NCBI RefSeq assembly: GCF_018446385.1 | Contig: NC_056001.1 | Location: 7,335,600-7,399,599 of the forward strand | DNA length: 64,000 nucleotides | Direction: 5' to 3' | Source of the DNA: Zingiber officinale | Taxonomy: Eukaryota > Streptophyta > Magnoliopsida > Zingiberales > Zingiberaceae | Part shown: piece by piece, positions 12,701 to 23,737 of the stretch | Layout of the letters: every line of letters starts with the position of its first letter | How positions within the stretch are numbered: the stretch's first letter is position 1 | The notes under the pieces: model-generated | What the model was told of the DNA's origin: nothing | Seen by the model: the letters and a program-made list of their open reading frames with translations, nothing else | The model's database searches: none | Position numbers and translations under genes: made by a program

Positions 12701-15700
12701 CTACTTCTTTCAACCATGGAAATATCTTGACTTCAAATGGCTAAAAATTTAAATCGATCTATGCTCCGTGAATTCTAGAGAAATAAATTGATGGAAGACG
12801 CGAAAGATATAGATGAACAAAGAATGCTCCGGTTATATGAGCAGCAACAAATGTTACGTCAAAGTGCTCAAAGTTCTTCTAGTAGAACACAAAGGAGAAG
12901 GTATTTGAATCGGGATCATGAAGTCGGACATGCTCATCTTTTCAATGATTATTTCTTTAATGAGCCAATATATCCAGACGATATATTTTGACGTCGATTC
13001 TGAATGCAAAGAGGGTTATTTGTTCGTATAGTTGATACCTTAAAAAATCATTCAGAATATTTTCAATGGAAAGTCGATGTGACGGGAAAAAAGGTTTATC
13101 GCCACTTCAAAAATGCACAGTGGCTATTCGTCAATTGCCGTATGAAGTCCTTGGTGATCATTATGATGAGTACCTACGAATTGCTGAAACAACTGTCATC
13201 CAATGCTTATTCAACTTCTGTCGATGTGTAATTAAAGTGTTCGGGACCCAATATTTAAGAAGACCTAATGTTGATGGTATCTAACACTTGATTGAAATGC
13301 ATGAGCAAAAACACGATTTCCCTGCATTTTGAGTAGCTTTGATTGTATGCATTGGTAGTGAAAAAATTGCCTTGTCGCTTGGAAAGGTTAGTTTACTCGG
13401 GGAGATCATGGCATCATAACAATTGTGTTTGAAGTAGTTACTTCTGTGGACTTATGGATATGACATACCTTTTTTGAGATTGTAGGGTCACGTAATGATA
13501 TTAACGTGCTTAACGAATCACCTTTATTCAATGTCTTACAAGGAAATGCACCCGAGGTTAATTTTATAGTTAACAATACACAATATACAAAATGATTCTA
13601 TTTGACTGATGGGATCTATTCAGAATGGGCTATTTTCGTTAAGAGCTTTCCATGCCCTTGGATCCTAAGAGAAAAATGTTTAAGGAACGATAACAGGCCA
13701 CGAGAAAGGATATCGGGCTGGCATTTGGGCATTTGGGGTGCTCCAATCTCGATAGGCAATGATCAGAGGTCTGAGACAATTTTGGTATAAGGATAATTTG
13801 AAGGATATCATGTATACATTCATTATTTTGTACAACATGATTATTGAGAATGAGGGATATGCAGTAGTCAATTGGTTGGACGATGAAGGAGATCCTCCAT
13901 CACAAATATTTTAAGGCTCCACCCAAGAATTTCAAGAATACCTCCGGAGAAATTGCGAACTACGTGATAATCAACTGCATCATCAACTTCGAGCCGACTT
14001 GGTTGAGTATATCTGGACACGCTACGGTTGTGATCAATGAAAAAATAATTTATTAATTGCTATACATCTACTGTAATATTTATATAATTTTTTAATTATT
14101 AATGTTATTTCAGATTAACAGTTTGTGAATTTAAATTTTATAAAAAATTAATTATATATAATGTAAAATATGGAGGAGAGATGACAAATATATATAATAA
14201 AAAGTGTGAGACCCATTAAGGAGTTGTTGAAATGTTTTTTTAAATATATATAGAGTGGAGAGATGTGTGAGGTTTTTTACTTTTGACGTAGCGAGGATGT
14301 GGCAAAGAAGGAGCTCGTGGAGAAGTTTCACGATTGTGGATGCCCTTAGAAAAATCACCTTTTTCAAAATCTATGATGATTATCTAAGTTAATTAGGTGT
14401 ATCCATATAGCCAATTAGTTACGACATAAGTTCTGGTTGTGTAGTTTGTTGTAAGATGCAATGATGCTAGTTTCAAAATCTGATGCTTGTTTACTGCTTT
14501 TGAATAGAAGATGTGATATCTTTTACCATTTTCTCAAGTCATGTTGGTTGTTCTTGTTTCAATCACTTCTTTCTTGATGCAGCTTTTTCTTAGTACCTCT
14601 ACATTTCTTGTATGCTGAGTTGACTATTATAACTTTTTTAACTTGATACAAATCACTGCCATATCGTCTACAATATTAATTGTTGCTATTTGAGGGATTT
14701 CAGGAGAGATTTATGAACATGCTGTTGTCTTGAGTGTGAAAACTGAAGATCAAGATGCCTTTGAAAGAGACTTCTTCCAACTCAAACCTTATTATACTGA
14801 TACTTGGTATGTCTAATCAAATTTATTCTCGTGCTAAGTTTACAATTGCCAATACCCCGTTTGAAGTTTACTGGTTTTGGTGAGCCATATAATTTTTAGT
14901 TAAACGTGATCTAAACCAATTAGATAATAGTCTGTTACAGTATTGTTATGAGTATGCCGCATCCATTGGGTGAAAATTTAGATATGTTGTTGTATGCATT
15001 TTATGCTCAAGGCACATTTATCATGAATTGATTTATTATCTTAATAAAGCTTGCACTTAGTCTGTCTGTTAATTAAAATCTTGATGCATAATTATTCATT
15101 AGTTTGATTTTTTTTTTTTAAAAAAAAACAATCATTGCTCTGTTGAGCAATATATATATATATATATATTGACATCTCTATATCTCTCTGTTGACTTGAT
15201 CCATTCTTTCCCCTTTAAAACAGTGGTATGATACCACCGTCTCTCCAGGAGTACCCAATATTGGGTCTTAACCTTCTGAGGCTGCTTGTGCAAAATAGAA
15301 TAGCAGAATTCCACACTGAACTAGAACTTCTTCCTCAAAATGCTTTGGAGAACCCTTGCATCAAGCATGCTGTGGAGCTGGAACAATCATTCATGGAAGG
15401 TGCTTATAATCGTGTCTTGAGTGCAAGACAGTCTGTGCCACATGATACTTATGTTTATTTCATGGATCTACTTGCAAAGACAGTCAGGTAAAATATACAG
15501 TATGTATTTTTTTCTACTCGAATAATGTAAGATTCTTTTAAACAAGTTCACAACCCCTACTTGTTTTCAGAGATGAGATTGCTGGCTGCAGCGAAAAGGC
15601 TTATGATTATTTGTCCATTAATGATGCCAAAAAGATTCTGATGTTTTCATCTGACCAAGAACTTTCTGATTATGTCTCAGAGGTACTTAACTTTTTCCAT

Positions 15701-16477
15701 TTACTTACATACCACTCAGGAGTGCCTTTACTTTCAAGTTTAGCAAGTAACTAGTAAAAAAATCCCTTTGTTTTCTCCTAATATTCTGACAATTATGTAA
15801 TAAAGCTAATATGTTAATGTACTTGAGCTTGCAGAAAGCCAGTTTTGTCATCTCATTCTTGTTACCGTGGTTTTCTTTGTTAATGATACTGACAATTATG
15901 TAATGAAGCTGATATGCTAATAAGTTATTTGCTTCACTCTTTCTTCTCTTAATACAGTATGCTTCTTCACTTCAGCTAAAATCCGTAAATCCTATCCTGG
16001 TTTTCTTTCTACTTTAAAACAGCAAAAACAAAACAGTTTGAGTTCTGACTATTTATGTCAGCAACTTTGTTTTCCACTCTAAAGTTGTCATCTAGTCAGC
16101 CCAGTTCACATTTCCTTAAAAATAGTTGTATGATGGTTTTGCACACAATAAACTTGTCTAAATTTATTTAAAATTGTAGCTGATTCATCCAGTGTTGTCC
16201 CTACAAGTCTCCTGTATATGTGCTCAGCTCACTCAAAGTTTCCAAGATATATCTTGAGATCTGACAAATCATTTGTAATTACTGTTATACCGTTGGAATG
16301 TATCTCTGTTATCCATGCTTTTTCATCCATGTGCAGGAACACCCAGAATGGGAAATCAAGGATGGTTGTGTTTTCTTTCAAAAGGCTAAAGAATCTCAAC
16401 CGTGCAAAGAAATACCAGCACTACAACTTATCAACCAGACATTAAGCTATGCTAGGGAGTTGGAGCGCATCGTCTAA
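6735..16477 (+). CDS. RPN12: 26S proteasome non-ATPase regulatory subunit 8 / RPN12, 6 exons
   Basis: Exons: 6735-6839, 8251-8329, 14704-14806, 15224-15487, 15571-15682, 16337-16477; joined length 804, giving 267 residues, the same size as Arabidopsis RPN12A as I remember it. The protein opens MDPQMVEVTQLFERFKAAF and carries the family blocks DIYEHAVVLSVKTEDQDAFE (here with E for the first D), LGLNLLRLLVQNRIAEFHTE, CIKHAVELEQSFMEGAYNRV and YVYFMDLLAKTVRDEIAGCS, ending SYARELERIV. This is the PSMD8/CSN8/eIF3K fold. RPN12 is a lid subunit of the 19S regulatory particle, acting in nucleus and cytosol in ubiquitin-dependent proteolysis; in Arabidopsis the rpn12a mutant has altered cytokinin response (established). 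The frame is intact. Intron 2 (8330-14703) is 6.4 kb because two transposons lie in it. The promoter has paired Site II motifs. Confidence 0.96.
9056..12249 (-). mobile_element. Near full-length RTE-clade LINE inside RPN12 intron 2
   Basis: On the minus strand the element starts near 12249 and ends at 9056 with the RTE 3' end (CCTAGTGGGAT..TTGGTTATTG). An apurinic endonuclease-like region lies at about 11800-11265 (NIISIYAPQV, MILIGIDLNGHIG). Reverse transcriptase follows at 10113-9832 (SVSVTYIELIKNIYKD, LIMDELTAHIQ), with the FADD catalytic box readable in another frame at about 9840. The 8-base ACCAGTAT occurs immediately outside both ends (9048-9055 and 12250-12257) and is a good target-site duplication. 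Many frame breaks show it is dead. At ~3.2 kb it is close to the usual length for plant RTE elements. It lies antisense to RPN12. Confidence 0.85.
12441..14345 (+). mobile_element. Decayed PIF/Harbinger transposon inside RPN12 intron 2
   Basis: The ends are inverted repeats: GAGCATCCACGAAGGAGCTC at the left, and on the reverse strand of the right end GGGCATCCAC followed by a gap and then GAGCTCC. The TTA triplet flanks both sides (12438-12440 and 14346-14348), the 3-bp duplication typical of PIF/Harbinger. Inside are broken pieces of an ALP1-like transposase: LFNDYFFNEPIYPDD at about 12940, YDEYLRIAETTVI at about 13165, and a C-terminal HHQLRADLVEYIW near 13980. Several stops and shifts make it inactive. 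At 1.9 kb it resembles the longer element at 36702-39772 but is clearly older. Confidence 0.85.
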
Positions 16478-18675
16478 TAACTTTTGTTGTGTTTTTCTAT
16501 TGCCCACTGGGCGGTTTATACTTTAAAAGCACCGGAGTAAATTGCACCTTCTATTTGTTTTCATCTCCGTCGATGGATGAGAAGATTGATCGTATTTGCA
16601 CTAAAGCTCAAAACTCTGGCATTGCTTTTATTCTAATTTGATTTTGGAAATTCAGATAGATGCCAAAAAGCTTCCGTTCCAATTAATAGTACGTTCGGAG
16701 TTTCTTTGTGATTGAAATTTAGTACTATGGAAATTCCTTAAAACCCTTTGGTTGCCATACTAAATTAACACTGTGCTTTTCATTGCTCGTTTGGCAGTAA
16801 CATTAGTGGTATCGTCTGGTGACAATGTCGGTCAATTGTTGAGTGTTTACTTTTTCAATGGGTTTGATTTGTACTTTAGATTGATGGGTCACTAATTTTT
16901 TAACAAGAATGTTCGAGGGCAACCAAAAAGAAGATTAAGATGAGAAAAGTCTATATACTTCGCTTATGTGTTATGATTAGAGATGTGTGAAAAAGTAATC
17001 AATTTACCAACTTGAATCAAAAAATGGATTTCATCAATACGCTCGATTAATTGTCTGGCCAGTTTAGAAGAAGTGTTTTTGATTTTTCATATTAAAAATT
17101 TGAAAATCTGATCCAATTTGGAAAGAGTGTTTCGCGCCTTTGAATGAAACTCTGATTAGAAAAAAATATATATATTAAAATTTTATTGATTATGTTTGAT
17201 TTTTCGATGCATGTTAGTATGTAAATTTTCAGCTCCCCTTGGATTGAGTGGGTCGGACAGTTCATGAGCAGGAAAACCGAGGCAAATAGATAATACAAAG
17301 TGGGACTGCGACAAACTGAGCTTGATGCATGACTTAAGTGGGCAGAGGCATAGGCGAACTGAATAGTAGTAATGACTCAAACGCTCTAAGATAAACTGAG
17401 CAAGCTAACATACCCAAATCGCATGCAATTGACCAGTCAAAATTAAAGGTTTCTATCACTATATTTAAAATTTAAAATAAATAACTCACTTTATTAAATT
17501 TAAATAATCATTTTTCATATATACTATATCAACTATCTTAAAAAATTTATTATCTTTAATTTTTTATTAATGTGCACACGCGTTGCGTGTGTAATATAAT
17601 ACATTGAAATCACATTGACCCTTTATAATGAAATTATATAAATTAAAGTATTTTAGCATTGAAATACTAAAATAGAGTCATTAGGGTAAAATACCTGACT
17701 TTTGAAAATCTAAATTATTTAGGTATTTGAAAATCCGAATTGTTTGAATTTTCGAGTGTCACCCTTACGACTTCCCTATGAAAAAAAAATAATTTAATTT
17801 AATATTATACTTATCTTAGTAAAAAAAAACTAAGAAAAGTATATTTTTTTAATATTGTCGGTCTAAAATATTTATAGAAGTTTCTTTAAACATAGTGTTG
17901 TCAATCATGTGAGACTAAAAAGAACTATATATTTTTTTATATAAAACAACCAGAGAAAATTAATGATGAGAAAAATTCATAATAATATGTCGCAGCTGAG
18001 TCTCGAAATCTAGATCACTGATTGTTTCGCTTGTGAAATTACTAATAAACTTTGGAATTATTTTTAGTGTGAATAGAAAAATGATATTAACGTAAATTCA
18101 TTTTAGCCTTCAACAAATTTAGTTAGTAAAGGGGGAAGATTTTTAAAAAAATAATAAGATATTTATGAAATGAGTGGAAGAAGAGAAATTAAAAAGAAAT
18201 ATTATTTTAATAGAAATTTCATTCCCTAAATTTAAAGAATTATTATTTATTAAATTTAAATTTAGAGAATAGATAAAATAATTAGTATAATTTTTTTAAA
18301 CTATTCTATTTAAAATTTGGAATAAAATTTTTAAATAGTGAACTAACCAAATATATGAGTAGAAATATCAATGTTGGGTAAGCCTTATATTTTTAAGACT
18401 GATTTTTAATAGACTGATTTTTTATTAAAAATTAATTAAAAAGTGGAAAATATGTTTTTTTTTTTTTTTTTTTTTGAAAAGTGCAAGGAAAAGACAGTGG
18501 ATTAAAGTTAAACGAAAGATAGAAATGGATTTTTTTTTTCTTGGTAAGAAAATGTGAGAAAATAATTTCTACAATCAAATTCCTTAAAATCCATTATATA
18601 GTGATTATATTTATTAGAGATAAATAACGGTACCAAACGATTTTGTAAGTGGGAGGAATTAATTCTGAATGAATT
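16478..18675. other. Intergenic AT-rich DNA downstream of RPN12
   Basis: The first ~300 bases are probably the RPN12 3' UTR. The rest is AT-rich, with a T run at about 18459-18475. I see no gene, RNA or recognisable repeat. Confidence 0.5.
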
Positions 18676-18746
18676 TTAAGGGATTTGAACCTTACTTCTT
18701 GATTGCAAATTTATAATCCGAGTATCAACTCGGCTACGCCCATGGG
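18676..18746 (-). repeat. tRNA-like SINE head abutting the Mutator-like element
   Basis: On the minus strand GTAGCCGAGTTGAT (18737-18724) resembles a pol III A box and GGTTCAAATCC (18691-18681) a B box, at the spacing of a tRNA head. There is no foldable acceptor stem or CCA end, so it is not a tRNA gene. The SINE body would run leftwards toward about 18590, but its end is not defined. Confidence 0.45.
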
Positions 18747-18873
18747 ACAAAGAAAGATCTGGATCCTCTAGATCACGTCCTCTGGTCCCTCCTGAACCGC
18801 ATAACTCATATAAAACCCAGCTCACATGTAAAACGCGTGCACGCAGAAACATAGCAATGCAAAACCCTAACGG

Positions 18874-19270
18874 TATGGATGGCAATGGGATGGGGCGGGG
18901 GCGGGTTTGTCATCGCCATCCCCGCCCCGTTCTCATTTTTTCGGGTTTGGAGATTCCCCGAACCCGAACCCACGGGGATCAAATCTCCATCCCCGCCCCA
19001 TCCTAATATTTAATTATTATTATTCTTATTATTTTATCATTATTATTAATGATAATATTAATATCAATATTATTATTAATACTTTTAAAAAAATCTTATT
19101 ATTATTTATTAATATTAATAATAATAATATTCGGGGCGGGTTCAGGGATGGGGATAGAATTCCCATATCCACCCCAAACCCGCCCCATCCCCGAAAAATC
19201 GGGGATCCCCATCCCCATTTCGGATTTTCCCCGCGGGGCCCCGAATCCATGGGGAAAATTGTCATCCCTA
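18874..19270. mobile_element. hAT-like MITE inserted in the left TIR of the Mutator-like element
   Basis: The ends are short inverted repeats: TATGGATGGCAAT at the left and the complement of TAGGGATGACAAT at the right. The 8-base CCTAACGG flanks both sides (18866-18873 and 19271-19278), the duplication size of hAT elements. The interior is GGGGCGGGG-rich at both ends with an ATT-rich middle and has no coding capacity. The right TIR of the host element reads CCTAATGAGGTCGACC without the insert and so is a natural empty site. Confidence 0.8.
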
Positions 19271-19722
19271 CCTAACGGGGTCGACCTCTCGCGATTCGCA
19301 ACCTCCCGCGGCCTCCCGTGACCTCCTACGATCTCCCTCCCACGACCTCTGACCGTACGCGACCTCCCATGACCTCCGACGACATCTAAACACAATCGTC
19401 CGAAGCTACGAGTAGCACGCCGTCAATGACCCAAGGTTTTGACTCCTACAACGATGGCCAACTCCGAGGCCTCGCCCTACCCTCGACCCTCGACCCTCGA
19501 CGACCCAAGCTCCGAGCTCCACCCTATGGTTCTTGGGAGACAAAAGGTCTTCTTCTTAGTTAATTGTTGTTCTTGGGAGGATCTAGAGCATTTGATAACT
19601 AAAGAGAAGTTGGACATGCAGAAATTTGACATAAAATTGATGTTTTTATATGCTTCTTTTATTGCTGTTTTTTTAGTCCTATTTTTTTTTTTATCAAAGT
19701 AATTATCATGGAGGGTTAATTT

Positions 19723-22212
19723 ATGAGTTATCGTCGTTTGAATTTTGAAGGAAATGAAGATAGTCGAAAAGCTGACTTTGATGTTATTGATGAAGGTAAT
19801 AAGATTCAGATTGAGAATGTATTGAGCTTCAGTATATCAAATTTTCCTTTTCAGCCATTTTGCTTTGTTTGTTTGATTTTATAGGCTTGAACATTGAAAC
19901 AAATTTGGATATACCACAAATGAGCTAGAATTTGAGACAGAAGGAGATGCATATCAATTTTATTTAACATATGCTAAAAATGTTGGATTTGGAGTAAGGA
20001 GAGGTAAAATTCACAATGATAAATCGGGTAAATTATTTTATGGGATTTTTTATTATTGTGTCCAAGGTAAAAGAGGAAAAGACAAATAAGATCTTTATGT
20101 CAAAGCAAGTCATGGTGAAACAAAGTTTGGTTGTGAGGCTAAAATGAATATTAGTAATAAAAAAAGGCAAGTTTATTGTGGTACAATTTGTTAAGAGCAT
20201 AATTATTATTTCTCAAGTTCAAACAAAACACACCTCTATAGAAGTCAAAGGAATATATCTTCTTCTACAATGGTGGCAAAAGGCGAATACGTACGCCCCC
20301 AGCGCCCCCGCCAACCCGTCCCAGAGCCAACACAGAGAAGATAAATCACGGGCGGATATTAGCCTTTGGAATAGTGACAAGCACATAAGGGAGACATTTA
20401 CCTTAATTTTACCGAGATTCGAACCCCAGACCTCATGGTGGCAACACCTCATGTGTTAGCCACTAGACCCATCCGAGGGGGCTTTCTTATGATACAGATT
20501 GAGATGGTAAGTGATGTGAGAATTCCCCCCAAAACATCTCATGATATTATGGTAAGACAAGTAAGTGTGAGGGAGAATATAGGATTTATTCCTGAGGGTT
20601 ATAAAAACTATTTACGATCTAAAAGAATAATAAATATAAGAGTTGGGGATATAAAGGGTGTATTGGAGTATTTATAGAAAATGTAGTTCATGATCCTAAT
20701 TTTTTTATGCTATTCAAGTTGATGAAGATGATTTGATTACTAATATTTTTTAGTCCGACGATAAGATGAGAGCTGATTATGCTAATTTTGGAGATGTTAT
20801 TTGTTTTGACACAACCTATAGAAAGAACAATGAAGGTCGCTTAATTGCATTGTTTGTAAGTGTCAATCATCATAAACAACCCATACTTTTTGGTGCAACT
20901 TTATTATATGATGAAACTAATTGACCTTTTGAGTGGTTGTTTGATACATTAATTAGAGCTATGGGTGAGAAAAAAAATTAACTACTATTCTTATATATCA
21001 AGATGTAGCAATGGCAAAGGCATTAGCTTCCAGATGTCCTGAAACACATCATCGTTTATGTATTTGACACATTTATCAAAATGTCGCTATATATTTGAGT
21101 GAAGTTTTTTTCTCAATTTAGAGACTTTGCTAAAGATTTTGCCTCATGTGTATATGATTTTAATGAAGAGAAAGATTTTATTTCAGCATGGAATATAATG
21201 TTGGCCAAGTATGCACTTGAAGACAATGATTGGTTGAGGCACATGCACAATATAAAGAAAAAAATGGACTTTAGTATATGGATGACAAATGTTTTGTGCG
21301 GATATAACTACAATCCAAAGTGTGAGCATGAATACTATTGTGAAAAAGTACGTCATTTATAAACACAAGTTTTTAGACTTCTTCATTCACTTCCAAAGAC
21401 TCATTGATGATCATCGATATGAGGAATTAAAAGCTAATTTCAGATCAAGTACAACTGTTCCATATTTAATGTTTCCAATTGAGATTTTAAAACATGCTAG
21501 TGAAATTTATACTATTGAGGTATACAAGTATTTTCAACCGGAGTGATGTTTATCTCATGATTCTAGTGTAGAAATTTGTGAGGATACATTTACAAAATAT
21601 AAAGTTACTTCTCATAAAAAGAGAAACCATCGTATAGTTACACTTGATAAGAAGTTTGAAAAAATTAAGTGTAGCTGTAGAAAATATAAATTTATTAGAA
21701 TTTTGTGTTCTCATATTCTGAAAATATTTATGTGGAAAAATATCATGAAGATTCCAAGTGAGTATATATTAAAAAGGTGGACAAGAAAAGTAAAAATTAC
21801 ATATTTTGGAGTTAATTATTCAATGGCAAATAATGCTAGTTTGGATCCAAAAGTACTTCAAAACATGTGATACAAAGTATTGTGTGGGTTGAATGTTCAA
21901 TTGGTTACCAAGGTAGTGGAAAGGGATGACACTTATAAGGTTGTTAAAGATGCTATGTAGAGTTTGTGTAAGATGGTGGGTGATAAGTTACAAGTTAATG
22001 AATCAAATATCCAACAATTAAAAGTGAGTCAAAAATCTTAGAAATTTGATTATGGTGAAGGGAACTCTACTAGAGTGAAAGGAATTAAAACGAATAAGAA
22101 AATGGTCTTAGGTAAAGGGTTGAAAGGTGGGTTAGAGAAGATTTTAAGGAAAAGAAAAACAACAAGGAAAACAAACCAAGCTTCAACAATTGTAATAGTT
22201 TATACTCCATAA
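19723..22212 (+). pseudogene. FAR1-related MULE transposase, broken
   Basis: An N-terminal FAR1 DNA-binding-like segment is readable at about 19925-20085 (GDAYQFYLTYAKNVGFGVRR). After the SINE insertion come DIMVRQVSVRENIGF and, at 20755-20930, the MULE core (FGDVICFDTTYRKN, LFVSVNHHKQPILFGATLL). The SWIM zinc finger follows at about 21665-21725 (CSCRKY..ILCSHILKIF). Stops and shifts interrupt it in several places and a SINE splits the N-terminal part. Short exon-like pieces continue to about 22750, including TQFLPLLASQLSQ before a GT at about 22530. This family gave rise to the FHY3/FAR1 transcription factors; the TIRs around this copy argue for a transposon, not a host factor. Confidence 0.75.
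20262..20482 (-). repeat. tRNA-derived SINE inserted in the MULE transposase
   Basis: On the minus strand the unit begins near 20482 with GGGTCTAGTGGCTAAC (A-box-like), followed by GGGTTCGAATCTC (B box, about 20416-20428). A ~150-base body runs to about 20262. The distal end and target duplication are not clear. It interrupts the transposase reading. Confidence 0.6.
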
Positions 22213-23737
22213 CTTCTAAATTTTTTTTATTTAGTATTCTTTGTTGTTAAATTTAAACAACTTAAATCATTCTATTTGTTTATATAATACAGAGTGTAGA
22301 TCAAACTATTTCCATTCTGGCCAGCATACAATGTGACTAGATCAATCATCAAGTTGGTATTTGTTTACTTATGTTAAACTAAGATAGTTTATGTTATAAA
22401 TATCTAAGACTGTATTTTATTTTCTTATTTTAGCCTATAAATTCTGTACCAATAATTGATAGCTCTGTTGATAATTTAAGTATGACTAAGACTCAATTTC
22501 TACCATTATTGGCATCGCAACTTTCTCAGGTATTTATTTTTCATACAAGTTCACAATCTTTGATTAGATGACCTAGTTTAATACGAGTATTTATTTTTCA
22601 TACAAGTTACACCATTTAGTCATTTAACTTATTTTTTTAATATTTTACGATTAAATATATATTTGATAATGCTTTACTGTTATGTTATAGGTACATCAAC
22701 CATCTCATCTTGGTTATTTTCTGACAAATTACCTGGAATAATGATACAAAGGGTAGTTATTGGGGACCCAAAAGTGAAAATTTATGAAGTTGTTGAGGAG
22801 ATTATGCTTCTGATTGTTGTTTAAAGTTTAAGTTATCCTGTATATTCAAGTATTTATTCTTTTCCTTGTTAGGGAATCTATGTACTAGATGGGTATTGGA
22901 CATCACTTAGAGTTGCAAATGTTTTTTTTTCCTATGGTTGCAGTGCCCTAGAGTTTGGATGGATGTTAGTAGAGTTACTTGTGGACCTAGTGATTCAATT
23001 TTTTTTTCAATGTCGTCTTGCATCAACTTTTCGATGCAGAATTATTGAGGTAAGAAAATTTAAAGATGATCAAATAAGGAGTAGAACATAGATGATTGAA
23101 ATAAGATTATGAATAGTTCATTTATTCTTTCAAAAATTGCAAGAGTTATAAGTTCTTTCTTAGTCTTAAAAAGGTAAGACATACGATGACTAGTAGTTGA
23201 AAAATTACTTCATCATAACTCATGTCAGCAATCTTGCTCCTTATGGGGTATTATTTCATTTGCTGTTGAAACTTGGCAACCATAGTTCAAAAAATTCATG
23301 GATGCATCATGCATGAATTGATTCTGTGATCATGTAACTCTTGTGCAATATTTTTGAAGGCACTTATCTATGTTATAAGAGGCTAAAGAACAATATTAAA
23401 AGGCAACATGGAAGAGCACTACTTTCAAGTAGTTCAAGTGATGGTAACTTATCATGAGACTCTGTAAGATTGGATGAGTGCTAGAGTTTGCTAAGACTTC
23501 CAGAGCTAGCATTTCATTGAGGATGATCTCTCAGCTGCCAACATTACTTTGAGGAAACCTCCTTCCGATCTCTCTCATAGAAATGATTAAAGACCAATTG
23601 AGGAGTGTGGTCTTACGAATTCCAGCAATGCCGTAGATGGCAATCACACTTTCGGTGCACGAAATTTCTATCAAACTTAAACACTATATGATTCGATCTA
23701 CAAGTTGTAAGCACAACAAGTTACATCACAAAACAAG

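Noticed and set aside
18681-18746. tRNA gene on the minus strand
   Set aside because: A- and B-box-like words are present but no complete cloverleaf with paired acceptor stem can be drawn; it fits a SINE head better. The same applies to 27050-27170 and 20420-20482.
19723-22212. A functional FHY3/FAR1-type host transcription factor
   Set aside because: The frame is broken in many places and split by a SINE, and the region lies between matching terminal inverted repeats, so it is a dead transposase.
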